The position numbers were made by a program, and so were the translations under genes. The notes under the pieces were generated by a model. It made no database searches. It saw only the letters and a list, made by a program, of their open reading frames with translations, and was not told the origin of the DNA. From Vibrio fortis (GTDB lineage Bacteria > Pseudomonadota > Gammaproteobacteria > Enterobacterales > Vibrionaceae): DNA of 64,000 nucleotides. Where the stretch lies: positions 310,001 to 374,000 of the forward strand of contig NZ_JFFR01000025.1 of NCBI RefSeq assembly GCF_000695685.1, read 5' to 3'. Shown here one piece after another: positions 34,184 to 47,683 of the stretch (its first letter is position 1; every line of letters starts with the position of its first letter).

Positions 34184-34550
34184 GATATTTCCCATCAAGA
34201 TAAATTAATTAATCCTCCTAATAATAAACAGAGGTATTAAAGAAAACAAACAGTATTTTTTATTAGAACTTAATTAAATATTGAAAAAGAGGGGAACTTT
34301 CAGAAAAACCGATGGAGTCCCAAGTTTAAGATATAATAATTCTAATACTACTCTATAAATGTGATATGTGACTGATGGAGTAGGTGTGGCGATGTTGTGA
34401 GCACCTTGATTACTTTACTAACAAAAAAGTTAGTTTTCTCGGAATGATATGTTGCATTGTTGCTTTTGTTGAGTACAATTGCGGCTACCTGATGCGGTGC
34501 GCTGGTTAAATTGTTGTTAAAATGAACTAACATTAGTTAAAAGTGTTATC
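34184..34550. other. AT-rich region upstream of hns
   Basis: This region contains the hns promoter on the minus strand and the start of the riboswitch transcript on the plus strand. It is strongly AT-rich with TTAATTAATT-like runs near 34201-34215 and 34268-34275, which H-NS could bind for autoregulation. A 61-codon minus-strand frame (34348-34533) has no ribosome site and is probably chance. Confidence 0.4.
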
Positions 34551-34721
34551 GCACGTAGAGGTGCAATTGCAAAGAGTAACTCTCATTGGGGTGATGCCAA
34601 TGAATGGGAGCAAAAGGTGTAATTGCCGAAGTAAATTGTATATCTAAGCAATTTGCTGGGGTTGTGCTAAATAGGTACAACACTGCCATAGTCTTAATTT
34701 TAAACTATGGAGCGCTACTGT
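34551..34721 (+). promoter_or_regulatory. Lysine riboswitch (L box)
   Basis: The conserved core is visible in order: GTAGAGGTGC at 34555-34564, the loop-E-type AAGAGTAACTCT (34572-34583), AAAGGTGTAATTGCCGAAG (34613-34631), the P3 stem AAATTG/CAATTT, the P4 stem GTTGT/ACAAC (34661-34665 with 34677-34681), the P5 stem CCATAGT/ACTATGG (34686-34692 with 34704-34710), then GGAGCGCTAC closing on GTAG. This matches the lysine aptamer of E. coli lysC. No clear terminator with a T-run follows, so it probably controls translation of the transporter gene; small hairpins at 34732-34745 and 34756-34770 may form the switch. Confidence 0.9.
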
Positions 34722-34840
34722 AGGGTTGGGTGAAGTGTTCACTTCCCTTTCGCTTAGTTCAACATGAACTTGGTCGTCTGTACCGAGTTTGTCTGCAGTA
34801 GATCTCTAGCCAAATAAAAATAAACTGGTTTTTGAAGATC

Positions 34841-36433
34841 ATGAATTTAATAGATTTTGCAACATCGCCTTTATCATTGCTCCCGCCACTGGTGGCATTG
34901 AGCCTTGCTATTGTGACTCGTCGTGTTTTAGTTTCTCTTGGTGTCGGTATTGTAATGGGCGCTATTCTACTGGCTGATTATTCAGTTGGTAATGCCGCGA
35001 GCTATGTTGCTACTAAGGTATCGGGTGTTTTCATTGAAGACGGCGGTATTAACACTTGGAACATGAGTATTGTCGGGTTCCTTCTTCTTTTGGGTATGAT
35101 GACGGCGTTGCTAACGCTATCTGGTGGTACTCGTGCGTTTGCTGAATGGGCACAGTCTCGTGTTAAGAGCAAACGTGGTTCTAAACTATTAGCTGCATTC
35201 TTGGGTGTATTCATCTTTGTTGATGATTACTTCAACAGCCTAGCCGTTGGTGCGATCTCTCGCCCTGTAACAGACCGTTTCTATGTATCTCGCGCTAAGC
35301 TTGCTTATATCTTAGATTCAACTGCTGCTCCAATGTGTGTGATCATGCCAGCATCAAGCTGGGGTGCGTACATCATGACTATCATCGGTGGCATTCTTGT
35401 GACTCATGGTATGACAGAGTACTCGGCACTAGGCGCATACATCCGTCTTATCCCAATGAACTTCTACGCAGTGTTTGCACTACTAATGGTATTTGCAGTG
35501 GCGTGGTTTGGTCTTGATGTAGGCAAAATGCGTGACCACGAAATTGAAGCATCTCAAGGCCGTGGTTTTGAAGGTGACAATGACAGCCAACAAGCTCACG
35601 ACCTAAATGAAGAGCTAGACATTGAAGAGAGCCAAAACGGTTCAGTGTCTGATCTAATCATGCCTATCGTATCGCTTATCGTGGCGACAGTAGCAGCGAT
35701 GCTATACACCGGTGGCGCGGCACTGGCTGCTGACGGCCAAGCGTTCAACTTACTTGGTGCGTTTGAAAACACAGATGTAGGTAAGTCTCTTGTTTACGGT
35801 GGTATCTTAGGTCTACTTGTTGCTCTAGCAACCGTGTTTAAGCAAAAACTGCCTATGGCGGAAATCGTTCGTACTATGTGGATCGGTGCTCGCTCAATGT
35901 TTGGCGCAATCCTGATCCTTGTATTCGCATGGACAATCGGTTCAGTTATTGGCGACATGAAAACAGGTACTTACCTATCTTCGCTAGCAACGGGCAACAT
36001 TGATTACCACTGGCTACCAGTGATTCTGTTCCTACTTGCTGGTCTGATGGCATTCTCTACTGGTACATCATGGGGTACCTTCGGCATCATGCTACCAATC
36101 GCGGGTGACATGGCTGGCGCGACAGACCTTGCACTTATGCTGCCAATGTTGAGTGCGGTACTAGCAGGCTCTGTATTTGGTGACCACTGTTCTCCAATTT
36201 CAGATACAACCATTCTGTCTTCAACCGGTGCACGTTGTAACCACATCGACCACGTAGCGACGCAGCTTCCTTACGCGCTGTCAGTGGCTCTAGTATCGTG
36301 TGTAGGCTTCATCGTTTTGGGTATGACAGCTTCTGTAGCGCTTTCGTTCTCAGCAGCAGCGCTAACATTCGTTGGTGTGTGTTTCGCACTGGGTTACTTC
36401 TCGCGTTGCAAAATGGCAACTTGCAAGAGCTAA
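34841..36433 (+). CDS. NhaC-family Na+/H+ antiporter-like transporter, probable lysine transporter
   Basis: The 530-residue product has about a dozen hydrophobic spans and the NhaC-family features FVDDYFNSLAVGAISRPVTDR, a CVIMPASSWGAY segment, FSTGTSWGTFGIMLPIAGDM and SVFGDHCSPISDTTILSSTGA. The family exchanges sodium (or protons) with small solutes. The lysine riboswitch directly upstream implies that the solute is lysine; comparative-genomics work named such riboswitch-linked NhaC proteins LysW, as far as I recall. Transport itself is not shown by the sequence. I prefer ATG 34841 over TTG 34832; the ribosome site (GAAG) is weak, which fits riboswitch control of initiation. Confidence 0.85.
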   Translation: MNLIDFATSPLSLLPPLVALSLAIVTRRVLVSLGVGIVMGAILLADYSVGNAASYVATKVSGVFIEDGGINTWNMSIVGFLLLLGMMTALLTLSGGTRAFAEWAQSRVKSKRGSKLLAAFLGVFIFVDDYFNSLAVGAISRPVTDRFYVSRAKLAYILDSTAAPMCVIMPASSWGAYIMTIIGGILVTHGMTEYSALGAYIRLIPMNFYAVFALLMVFAVAWFGLDVGKMRDHEIEASQGRGFEGDNDSQQAHDLNEELDIEESQNGSVSDLIMPIVSLIVATVAAMLYTGGAALAADGQAFNLLGAFENTDVGKSLVYGGILGLLVALATVFKQKLPMAEIVRTMWIGARSMFGAILILVFAWTIGSVIGDMKTGTYLSSLATGNIDYHWLPVILFLLAGLMAFSTGTSWGTFGIMLPIAGDMAGATDLALMLPMLSAVLAGSVFGDHCSPISDTTILSSTGARCNHIDHVATQLPYALSVALVSCVGFIVLGMTASVALSFSAAALTFVGVCFALGYFSRCKMATCKS

Positions 36434-36457
36434 TCAGTGAAATAACCACACTTAAGA

Positions 36458-36475
36458 GGGAGGCTACGGCTTCCC
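36458..36475 (+). terminator. Intrinsic terminator after the NhaC-type gene
   Basis: GGGAGGC / GCTTCCC (one wobble) with loop TACG, extended by A-T pairs and followed by a long T-run. Confidence 0.88.
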
Positions 36476-36597
36476 TTTTTTATTGGCGTTAAATTAATTT
36501 TAAAAATCGTGAAAAAAGTTCGAATAAATGGTTGAAAAAGACCACCACCTTAGTTAGTGTGGAGATAAGACAGCAAACAACATAAGAGCTGATAAGT

Positions 36598-36645
36598 ATG
36601 CGTAAATTAGTAATGAACATTCATCACCATCATCACCCTATCTAG
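36598..36645 (+). CDS. hisL: his operon leader peptide
   Basis: A 15-codon frame reads MRKLVMNIHHHHHPI with five consecutive histidines. Ribosome stalling at these codons when charged tRNA-His is scarce would favour the antiterminator, as in the E. coli his leader (seven His). It is followed by competing hairpins and the attenuator at 36718-36751, then hisG. Encoded peptides of this kind have no function except their translation. Confidence 0.93.
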   Translation: MRKLVMNIHHHHHPI

Positions 36646-36669
36646 TCTTTCGGGGAGATATACGCGTAC

Positions 36670-36691
36670 CCGGGAGCAAGATTACTCCCGG
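36670..36691 (+). promoter_or_regulatory. Internal hairpin of the his leader
   Basis: CCGGGAG (36670-36676) pairs perfectly with CTCCCGG (36685-36691). It lies between the leader peptide and the terminator, the position of the pause or antiterminator stems in his attenuators. Which alternative pairings form is not resolved by eye. Confidence 0.6.
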
Positions 36692-36717
36692 AGGTTAAGT
36701 CAAAAGAATTTAGATTT

Positions 36718-36751
36718 AAACCCTCGGGATGACAGAGTCTTCCGAGGGTTT
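36718..36751 (+). terminator. his operon attenuator
   Basis: AAACCCTCGG / CCGAGGGTTT form a long stem with an inner GAC/GTC pairing, followed by a T-run, about 60 bp before hisG. Because it lies between hisL and hisG it is the attenuator rather than a gene-end terminator. Confidence 0.9.
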
Positions 36752-36810
36752 TTTAGTTTTAGCGCTTTAAATTAATTAATAAATTCAAATATTTGCACAG
36801 GGATACAGCA

Positions 36811-37707
36811 ATGCAGACACAACGCCTAAGAATCGCAATTCAAAAGAAAGGTCGCCTAAGTAAAGAGTGCCAAGACCTACTAAAAAAATGTGGTGTTAAA
36901 TTCAACATCATGGGTGAGCGCCTAGTTGTACATTCACTAAATATGCCAATCGACCTATTACTGGTTCGTGATGATGACATCCCAGGTTTGATCATGGACG
37001 GTGTCGTTGACCTTGGTTTCATTGGTGAAAATGAACTGGAAGAAGTTCGCCTAGATCGCCTTGCTCTTAAAGAGCCTGCAGAGTTCCAAACACTACGTCG
37101 TCTAGATTTCGGTGGTTGCCGTTTATCTATCGCAATCAATAAAGACGAAGAGTACAACGGACCGCAAGACCTAGCGGGCAAGCGTATCGCAACCACTTAC
37201 CCTCAACTTCTAAAAGCTTACATGGACGAGCAAGGTGTTGATTTCAGCACTTGTATGCTAACTGGCTCTGTAGAAGTGGCTCCTCGTGCTGGACTTGCAG
37301 ATGCGATTGCTGACTTAGTTTCTACAGGCGCAACACTGGAAGCAAACGGTCTAAAAGAAGCTGAAATCATCTTCCAATCTAAAGCGACACTGATTCAACG
37401 TACTGGCGAATTTGACGCAGATAAGACAGCATTGATTGAAAAGCTACTAACGCGTATGCAAGGCGTACAACAGGCGAAAGAGTCTAAGTACATCATGCTA
37501 CACGCTCCAACTGCTCAGCTTGAACAGATCAAAGCGTTGCTACCAGGTGCTGAAGATCCAACGGTTCTTCCTCTTTCAACGGACAAAGATAAAGTTGCAG
37601 TTCACCTAGTAAGTACAGAGAACTTGTTCTGGGAAACGATGGAACAACTGAAAGAGCTAGGTGCGAGTTCAATCCTAGTATTACCAATCGAAAAAATGAT
37701 GGGGTAA
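36811..37707 (+). CDS. hisG: ATP phosphoribosyltransferase HisG
   Basis: HisG couples ATP and PRPP to form phosphoribosyl-ATP, the first and histidine-inhibited step. The 298-residue product is the long, hexameric form: it has the catalytic domain with [27 protein letters not shown] (PRPP-binding loop) and a C-terminal ACT-like domain (about 225-298) that binds histidine. I chose ATG 36811, preceded by AGGGAT; a TTG further upstream adds six residues without family support. It opens the operon under hisL attenuation. Confidence 0.97.
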   Translation: MQTQRLRIAIQKKGRLSKECQDLLKKCGVKFNIMGERLVVHSLNMPIDLLLVRDDDIPGLIMDGVVDLGFIGENELEEVRLDRLALKEPAEFQTLRRLDFGGCRLSIAINKDEEYNGPQDLAGKRIATTYPQLLKAYMDEQGVDFSTCMLTGSVEVAPRAGLADAIADLVSTGATLEANGLKEAEIIFQSKATLIQRTGEFDADKTALIEKLLTRMQGVQQAKESKYIMLHAPTAQLEQIKALLPGAEDPTVLPLSTDKDKVAVHLVSTENLFWETMEQLKELGASSILVLPIEKMMG

Positions 37708-37712
37708 TCCGC

Positions 37713-40074
<2,362 letters not shown>

Positions 40075-40165
40075 AAACAGCGATTGATTAAGCGAAGTAA
40101 ACAGATTGATTTGGCTTAGATGCTATTGTCAGAGCCACAAGATTTAAAATTAAAAGGAAGTTCCA

Positions 40166-41254
40166 GTGAGTAAACAACAGAAAATTCTATTTATTGACCG
40201 TGACGGTACTCTGATCGTTGAGCCGCCTGTCGATTTTCAAGTTGACCGCCTAGATAAGCTTAAGTTTGAGCCGTTAGTGATTCCTAGTTTGCTTGCGCTG
40301 CAAGATGCTGGTTATCGTCTAGTGATGGTTACTAACCAAGATGGGCTTGGCACGGATAGCTACCCTCAAGAAGATTTCGATGCGCCACACAACATGATGA
40401 TGGAGTTTTTCGAATCTCAAGGTGTGAAGTTTGACGATGTACTGATTTGTCCTCACTTTGACGAAGACAACTGCTCTTGCCGCAAACCAAAACTTGGTTT
40501 GGTGAAAGAGTACCTGCAAGCGGGTAAAGTCGATTTCCAGAATTCTGTTGTGATTGGCGACCGTGTTACTGACCTGCAGTTGGCCGAGAACATGGCTATT
40601 CGTGGCATTCAGTACAACCCAGATCCAAATGCAGAAGGCATGATGAACTGGCCGCAAATCCTAAAAGATTTAACTGTAAAAGCCCGCGTTGCAGAAGTGG
40701 TTCGTACTACCAAAGAGACGGACATCAAGGTAGCTGTAAATCTTGATGAAACAGGTGGTAATAAGATTGATACAGGGATGGGTTTCTTCGACCACATGCT
40801 GGATCAAATCGCGACACACGGCGGCTTCCAAATGAATCTGTCGGTGAAAGGTGACCTGCACATTGATGATCACCACACGGTAGAAGACACAGCACTTGCT
40901 CTTGGCCAAGCACTAAAAGATGCGCTGGGTGACAAGCGTGGCATTGGTCGATTTGGCTTTAGCCTGCCAATGGATGAGTGTCTGGCACAGTGTGCGTTAG
41001 ACCTATCTGGTCGCCCGTACCTAAAGTTCGATGCGAAGTTCAGCCGTGAGCAAGTAGGCGATCTTTCTACTGAGATGGTGGTTCACTTTTTCCGCTCACT
41101 AACCGACACGTTAGCGTGTACGCTGCACCTATCTTCAGCAGGTGATAACGATCACCACATCATCGAGAGTTTGTTTAAAGCATTCGGTCGTACTCTACGC
41201 CAAGCTATTAAAGTTGAAGGCAACGAGTTACCAAGTAGCAAAGGTGTACTGTAA
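40166..41254 (+). CDS. hisB: Bifunctional histidinol-phosphatase / imidazoleglycerol-phosphate dehydratase HisB
   Basis: HisB performs two steps of the pathway. The N-terminal HAD phosphatase domain carries DRDGTL (Asp11, Asp13) and a zinc-binding loop [15 protein letters not shown]; the C-terminal dehydratase domain (from about residue 170) has [30 protein letters not shown] and the final [13 protein letters not shown] manganese motifs. The 362-residue fused form is typical of enteric and Vibrio lineages. GTG 40166 is the start, preceded by AAGGAAG. The 91-bp gap after hisC is the largest in the operon. Confidence 0.97.
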   Translation: MSKQQKILFIDRDGTLIVEPPVDFQVDRLDKLKFEPLVIPSLLALQDAGYRLVMVTNQDGLGTDSYPQEDFDAPHNMMMEFFESQGVKFDDVLICPHFDEDNCSCRKPKLGLVKEYLQAGKVDFQNSVVIGDRVTDLQLAENMAIRGIQYNPDPNAEGMMNWPQILKDLTVKARVAEVVRTTKETDIKVAVNLDETGGNKIDTGMGFFDHMLDQIATHGGFQMNLSVKGDLHIDDHHTVEDTALALGQALKDALGDKRGIGRFGFSLPMDECLAQCALDLSGRPYLKFDAKFSREQVGDLSTEMVVHFFRSLTDTLACTLHLSSAGDNDHHIIESLFKAFGRTLRQAIKVEGNELPSSKGVL

Positions 41255-41263
41255 GGAATGAGC

Positions 41264-41878
41264 ATGAAAGAGCAGAAAGTCGTCATCATCGATACGGGCT
41301 GTGCCAATGTTTCGTCGGTAAAGTTTGCCATTGAACGCCTTGGTTATGCCGTTGAGATCTCGAAAGACCCTGCTGTCGTTCTGGCGGCAGATAAACTGTT
41401 TTTACCGGGCGTGGGCACCGCAAGTGAAGCGATGAAAAACCTTGCTGAGCGTGACCTGATTTCACTGGTTAAACAGGTTGAAAAGCCACTGCTTGGTATC
41501 TGTTTGGGCATGCAGCTGCTAGGTAAACTTTCGCAAGAGAAAGGCCAAAAAGCCGATGAGCTAGTCGAGTGTTTGGGTCTATGTGACGGTGAAGTTCGGC
41601 TAATGGATACTGGTGATTTGCCGCTTCCTCACATGGGTTGGAATACCGTGAAATCAACACCGGAACACCCACTGTTTAAAGATATCGAAGAGGGTGAGTA
41701 CTTCTACTTCGTACACAGTTTTGCAATGCCGGTTGGTGATTACACTATCGCACAGTGTGAATATGGAAATCCATTTACCGCAGCGGTTCAAAGCGGTAAC
41801 TACTACGGTGTTCAGTTCCACCCAGAGCGTTCTTCTAAAGCAGGCTCTAAACTGATTCAGAATTTCTTGGAATTGTAA
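41264..41878 (+). CDS. hisH: Imidazole glycerol phosphate synthase, glutaminase subunit HisH
   Basis: HisH releases ammonia from glutamine and passes it to HisF. The 204-residue class I amidotransferase has the catalytic triad Cys80 ([11 protein letters not shown]), His186 and Glu188 (QFHPERSS). I chose ATG 41264, which has AAGGA six bases upstream; ATG 41258 would abut that site. It lies nine bases after hisB. Confidence 0.96.
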   Translation: MKEQKVVIIDTGCANVSSVKFAIERLGYAVEISKDPAVVLAADKLFLPGVGTASEAMKNLAERDLISLVKQVEKPLLGICLGMQLLGKLSQEKGQKADELVECLGLCDGEVRLMDTGDLPLPHMGWNTVKSTPEHPLFKDIEEGEYFYFVHSFAMPVGDYTIAQCEYGNPFTAAVQSGNYYGVQFHPERSSKAGSKLIQNFLEL

Positions 41879-41922
41879 TAAAGGATTAGGCAGTGGCTAA
41901 CACTGCCATAAAAGGAATGTAA

Positions 41923-43411
<1,489 letters not shown>

Positions 43412-43415
<4 letters not shown>

Positions 43416-44047
43416 GTTTCGCAGCGACAGAAGTAAATACGCTGGCTGAACGTATCAATTGGGATAAGGTGGACGGTCTCGTTCCTGCAATCGTGCAAGA
43501 TTTTCAGTCAAGCCAAGTACTAATGATGGGCTACATGAACCAAGACGCCCTGGCTAAAACGGGTGAAACGGGTCAAGTTACCTTCTTCTCACGCACTAAA
43601 GAGCGTCTGTGGACTAAAGGCGAGACGTCAGGCAATGTTCTGCAACTGGTGAACATGTCATTGGATTGTGACAACGATACCCTGCTGGTAAAAGTGAACC
43701 CAATCGGTCCAACTTGTCACCTTGGGAACACCACCTGCTGGGATGTGGATCCGCAAGAAGAGACACAGATGGTGTGGCTTCATCAACTTGAGCAGCTACT
43801 GGCTGCCCGCAAGGACGCAGACCCTGACTCTTCTTACACTGCCAGCCTATATGCCCGTGGCACCAAGCGTATTTCGCAAAAAGTGGGCGAAGAAGGCGTT
43901 GAAGTCGCGCTTGCGGCGACGTCGGGCGATAAGGCGGAGCTAGTCTGTGAATCAGCAGACTTGATCTATCACCTAATGGTTCTATTGCAAGACCAAGGTC
44001 TATCAATGAACGATGTGGTGAATAAGCTAAAAGAGCGCCACAAGTAA
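43412..44047 (+). CDS. hisI: Bifunctional phosphoribosyl-AMP cyclohydrolase / phosphoribosyl-ATP pyrophosphatase HisI
   Basis: This enzyme carries out the second and third steps of the pathway. The N-terminal cyclohydrolase domain has the zinc and magnesium motifs [13 protein letters not shown] and [12 protein letters not shown]; the C-terminal pyrophosphohydrolase domain (from about residue 118) has GVEEVALAA-type acidic residues ([11 protein letters not shown] ... [11 protein letters not shown]). The fused 211-residue form (also called hisIE) closes the operon and is followed by a strong terminator. Confidence 0.96.
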
Positions 44048-44086
44048 GCTCTTTTTAGATCTATTGAACCCCATAAAAGATAGTAC

Positions 44087-44120
44087 AAAGCCCCATAAGC
44101 AACTATGTTTATGGGGCTTT
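44087..44120 (+). terminator. Intrinsic terminator of the his operon
   Basis: Perfect 12-bp arms AAAGCCCCATAA / TTATGGGGCTTT with a 10-nt loop and a long T-run. Confidence 0.94.
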
Positions 44121-44151
44121 TTTAGCGTTCTATCCTGTGCATCTCTCTCCT

Positions 44152-44196
44152 TTAGGCCTCGTCATTCCGAGGAGCCTAAGCGACATCAGGAATCTC
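44152..44196. repeat. Possible dispersed intergenic repeat
   Basis: A hairpin-forming sequence with TTAGGCCTCG pairing to CGAGG-AG-CCTAA (2-base bulge), containing CGTCATTCC and followed by CAGGAATCTC. This CGTCATTCC ... GGAATCTC layout resembles a dispersed palindromic repeat that I recall from Vibrio intergenic regions. Only one copy is visible in this window, so the call is tentative. Confidence 0.4.
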
Positions 44197-44227
44197 TTCT
44201 TCTAATCTGACTTCCTATACGTACGAG

Positions 44228-44737
44228 TTAGCCACAGCACTTCTTGTACTTCTTACCACTTCCACAGATACACGGATCATTACGACCGATCTTAAAGCTT
44301 TCTACGGTTTGGTTGAGGCGAGGGTCGATCGCCGGCTCAGGTTGGCTCTGTTCTGGAAACTCACCATCGATATAGAACCAAAGGCCATTTTCTCGTACGA
44401 AGCGCGAGCGTTCTTGCATGCAATACTGCGCGCCTTCTTCATTGAAATAGGCTTTGAACTCAACGAAACCTTCATCGATATTAGTTCCAGGTTGCACATT
44501 GACTACTTCAAGTCCTGCCCAATCGCTGTCAATAGATTCGGCAATACCTTCACGCTGCGCCTCAGCATTGCAGCTAGGGTGATAGGTATTCACTACATAA
44601 TCCACTAGGCCGAGTACATGAGCGCTGTATCGCGAACGCATCAGCTGTTCTGGAGTTGTAACGTTATGATGGTCTTTATGCGCAACTTCACAGCACATAG
44701 CGTAGCTCTGTTTGCTACCGCAAGGGCATTGAGACAT
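44228..44737 (-). CDS. YchJ-family protein with two SEC-C metal-binding motifs
   Basis: The 169-residue product belongs to the YchJ (UPF0225) family. A zinc-type SEC-C motif opens the protein ([13 protein letters not shown]) and a second closes it ([17 protein letters not shown]), around an NTF2-like middle domain with the [22 protein letters not shown] and [19 protein letters not shown] segments. The C-terminal motif matches the zinc-binding tail of SecA that contacts SecB and ribosomes. The function of YchJ is not established. It stands alone on the minus strand after the his operon. Confidence 0.9.
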   Translation of the reverse strand: MSQCPCGSKQSYAMCCEVAHKDHHNVTTPEQLMRSRYSAHVLGLVDYVVNTYHPSCNAEAQREGIAESIDSDWAGLEVVNVQPGTNIDEGFVEFKAYFNEEGAQYCMQERSRFVRENGLWFYIDGEFPEQSQPEPAIDPRLNQTVESFKIGRNDPCICGSGKKYKKCCG

Positions 44738-44839
44738 TTATCTTATCCTATAAAAATGGCCTCAATTAGGAGGCCATTAATGTTGTCTGAATGAACATTG
44801 TCGCAAGTCTAACAAAACTCAAGGTGTGGTGATACACAC

Positions 44840-46057
44840 TTATGTCGTTACTGGCGAGAGTAGCTCTTGTGCCCAGTTGGTTGCTTCGTCATAGGTTTGA
44901 CCTAATTGAGCTTCGGTTAGCTTCAATAGGTTTCGGATACGTGTTGCTTCATCCCAGCGAGCTTGTTCATAGGCAACAACCATTGCGAGTACCGCGCCAA
45001 GCACGCCTTTGCGGTTTACTAAGGCCTGCTTGATCTCTTCGTCGATTGGGACTGCGTTCAGTACTTCTTGTAGCGGCTGATCAAGTAGGGAGTCTAGAAG
45101 CGAGAACATACCTGTTAGGAAGGCTTGTCCGGGTTCTTCTTTAACGCGCATCTTTTCAATCAGCAGCTCGCATTGTCGAGCTCGAATTACGGCTAGGCCG
45201 TATAGGGAATCAGGCTTATCTTCTTTAGCTGATGCAATCGCGACTAATGAGACGAACTTACGCAGTTTTTGCTCACCTAAATACACTAGTGCTTGTCGGA
45301 AGGAACGAATGGTCGTGGTCGCACCGCCGGCAGAGTTTACGTAGGTCAATAACTTATAAGATAAGGTCACATCCAAGGTGATCAGTCGCTCGACCTCATT
45401 GAAGTCAATCGGCTCGTTGGCGATCTCTTTGCACAATTGAATCGTGGTCAAAAATGCAGGGTTCAACGCGCGTGTTTGAATCATTTCAGGCTTGCTAAAA
45501 AAATAGCCTTGGAAGTAACTAAAACCAGCCGCTTTTGCTTGCTCATACTCTTCGTGTGTTTCGACTTTTTCAGCGAGGAATTTAATGTCGAGATCACGCA
45601 TCGTGCTCATGAACATTGAAGCCTTTGCGATCGGCACAAGTCGGATATCAAACTTGATGATCGAGACGTAAGGGAGGAAGCGTTTCCAAGCTTTACTTGG
45701 TACAAAGTCATCCAGAGCGATGGTGTAGCCCGCGTCGTAAATGGTTTTGATAGCCTCTAGCAGCTCATCAGTCGGTTCACAGTCTTCAAGTATCTCAACG
45801 ACCAAGCTCTCTTTCGGGAAAAGCGTTGGTACAAGGTTAATTAAGCTGGCATATGGGAAATTAACAAAACCGAGCTTGTCTCCTAACGTATTGTAGTGAG
45901 TAGACAAGAAATGGTCTGACAGTAAGCGACTGGTAGCAAGCTCAGGTTCGACTTCTGGAAACGTATTCTTAGGACCGTCTCTAAAAAGTAACTCGTAACC
46001 TAAGGTTTTTTTATCAATATCAAGTATTGGCTGGCGTGCTACGTATGAATATTTCAC
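44840..46057 (-). CDS. EAL-HDOD domain signalling protein
   Basis: The 405-residue product has an N-terminal EAL-type domain (about 1-200) and a C-terminal HDOD domain (about 205-390). EAL hallmarks are partly kept: GYELLFRD in place of the EAL motif (Glu22), LDDFVPS in place of DDFGTG, IKFDIR, an AEKVE segment and QGYFFSKP. Changes in the DDF loop suggest weak or no phosphodiesterase activity. HDOD domains act as scaffolds in signalling and motility control. It resembles the YuxH / CdgJ group of Vibrio; which one is not decided. No sensory domain is present. Confidence 0.88.
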   Translation of the reverse strand: MKYSYVARQPILDIDKKTLGYELLFRDGPKNTFPEVEPELATSRLLSDHFLSTHYNTLGDKLGFVNFPYASLINLVPTLFPKESLVVEILEDCEPTDELLEAIKTIYDAGYTIALDDFVPSKAWKRFLPYVSIIKFDIRLVPIAKASMFMSTMRDLDIKFLAEKVETHEEYEQAKAAGFSYFQGYFFSKPEMIQTRALNPAFLTTIQLCKEIANEPIDFNEVERLITLDVTLSYKLLTYVNSAGGATTTIRSFRQALVYLGEQKLRKFVSLVAIASAKEDKPDSLYGLAVIRARQCELLIEKMRVKEEPGQAFLTGMFSLLDSLLDQPLQEVLNAVPIDEEIKQALVNRKGVLGAVLAMVVAYEQARWDEATRIRNLLKLTEAQLGQTYDEATNWAQELLSPVTT

Positions 46058-46173
46058 TTAGTATTGCGTTCGGTTTAGTTTTAATAGACTGATGATAGCT
46101 AATTCTGAGGAAATTACCATATACAATCATAGAAAGTCTGACGCATCATAATAATCCGTATGAAACGGCGGAT

Positions 46174-46917
46174 TTAGTTATGAAATCGGTTGCTAAACTT
46201 TCTCGATTGCAGCTCAAATCCGTCTGGTGTCACGACCAAAACAGAACCTTGAGTATACCAATCACCAAGCACTACTCGAGTTTGTTCTTGATTTTCGGCA
46301 TTGGTAAAACGATGTACATTTGGTCGATGAGTGTGACCGTGAATCATCAGATCGGCCTGATTATCTTTCATCACTTTCTCGACTTCAGATTGGGTGACAT
46401 CCATGATGTCGAGTGACTTTGTCTGTTTGTCGTCTTTAATATCAGATTGCACTTTGGAAACAATCTTCTTCTTAATGAAGAAAGGAATTCGATTGAATAC
46501 CCATTGTAGCCATGGCTGGTGGACCTTTTCCCTGAATGCTAGGTACTTAACATCCTCGGTGCAAAGTGTATCGCCGTGAAGAACCACCGCCTTCTGCCCA
46601 TAGATGTCGATCACTTCCACTTCGTCGAGAAGTTTTACACCCGTTTGCTTGGCGAATCGATTGCCGACCAAGAAATCGCGATTACCTTGGGTAAAGTAGC
46701 AAGGAACGCCTTGAGCAACTAAGTCGATAAATGCCTGGCGAATCGATTTTGCAAAGTCGCTAGTGTCATCATCTCCAATCCAAAACTCAAAAAGATCACC
46801 TAATACATAGAGTGCATCGGCTTCGACGGCTTCATTCTTCATGAATGTAAAAAAGCACTCGGTAATGTCTGGTCGAGAAGGGGTGAGGTGCAGGTCTGAG
46901 ATAAAATATGTTTTCAT
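46174..46917 (-). CDS. lpxH: UDP-2,3-diacylglucosamine diphosphatase LpxH
   Basis: LpxH hydrolyses UDP-2,3-diacylglucosamine to lipid X and UMP in lipid A synthesis, on the cytoplasmic face of the inner membrane. The 247-residue calcineurin-type hydrolase has the dimetal motifs ISDLHLT (Asp8, His10), [19 protein letters not shown] and [10 protein letters not shown]. It lies downstream of ppiB, as in E. coli (ppiB-lpxH), but a terminator separates them, so it may have its own promoter or depend on partial read-through. Confidence 0.95.
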   Translation of the reverse strand: MKTYFISDLHLTPSRPDITECFFTFMKNEAVEADALYVLGDLFEFWIGDDDTSDFAKSIRQAFIDLVAQGVPCYFTQGNRDFLVGNRFAKQTGVKLLDEVEVIDIYGQKAVVLHGDTLCTEDVKYLAFREKVHQPWLQWVFNRIPFFIKKKIVSKVQSDIKDDKQTKSLDIMDVTQSEVEKVMKDNQADLMIHGHTHRPNVHRFTNAENQEQTRVVLGDWYTQGSVLVVTPDGFELQSRKFSNRFHN

Positions 46918-46930
46918 ACAGTTTTAAAAA

Positions 46931-46950
46931 AAGGGAGCGAGTGCTCCCTT
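46931..46950 (-). terminator. Intrinsic terminator of ppiB
   Basis: On the minus strand AAGGGAGC / GCTCCCTT with a 4-nt loop is followed by a run of seven or more T. It ends 14 bp before the lpxH start. Confidence 0.88.
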
Positions 46951-46997
46951 GTCCTAATTATTGATGTATCAATGGTGAATACGAATCGAAGGCTAGA

Positions 46998-47492
46998 TTA
47001 AGCTTCGATTGTTGTACCAGTGATGATCACTTCTTCTAGTGGTACGTCTTGGTGCATACCCATAGAGCCAGTGCTAACACCTTTAATTTGGTTTACTACG
47101 TCCATGCCTTCAACTACTTCAGCGAATACACAGTAACCCCAACCGTCTAGGCTTTCGCTACGGAAATCTAGGAATTTGTTGTCGTTAACGTTGATGAAGA
47201 ACTGAGAGCTTGCAGAGTGCGGTTCCATCGTACGAGCCATTGCTAGCGTGCCTACTTTGTTGCTTAGGCCGTTGTTTGCTTCGTTTTTGATAGTCGCGCG
47301 AGTTGCTTTTTCTTTAAGGCCAGAAGTCATGCCGCCGCCTTGAATCATGAAACCATCGATAACACGGTGGAATAGTGTGTTGTCGTAGAAACCGTCACGG
47401 CAATACTGTAGGAAGTTTGCGCTTGTTTCTGGTGCTTTTTCTTCGTTTAGTTGAACTTTGATATCACCAAAATTTGTGTGAAGGATGATCAT
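46998..47492 (-). CDS. ppiB: Peptidyl-prolyl cis-trans isomerase B (cyclophilin)
   Basis: PpiB is a cytoplasmic cyclophilin that speeds proline isomerisation during folding. The 164-residue product lacks a signal peptide and has the active-site segments [31 protein letters not shown] and [11 protein letters not shown], with the catalytic Arg in FHRVI. It has the PpiB length and order next to cysS (divergent) and lpxH, as in E. coli. Confidence 0.95.
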   Translation of the reverse strand: MIILHTNFGDIKVQLNEEKAPETSANFLQYCRDGFYDNTLFHRVIDGFMIQGGGMTSGLKEKATRATIKNEANNGLSNKVGTLAMARTMEPHSASSQFFINVNDNKFLDFRSESLDGWGYCVFAEVVEGMDVVNQIKGVSTGSMGMHQDVPLEEVIITGTTIEA

Positions 47493-47683
47493 GATTGTTA
47501 CCTTACTGTCTTTTTTAATATGAAAGGCGATTCTAGCCTAGTTTGATTGAGTTTCAAAATACGAAATCGTCAATAGATAACAAGGAGTTTAGCCGATTTG
47601 GCGGTGAAAGGTATTACCTAATAACTAATGACTTGTTATACTGCGAGTCTCATTTCGATTCATCCACAATATAGATAGAGATC

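Noticed and set aside
34348..34533. 61-codon minus-strand frame upstream of the riboswitch
   Set aside because: No ribosome site; it lies in the AT-rich control region of hns.
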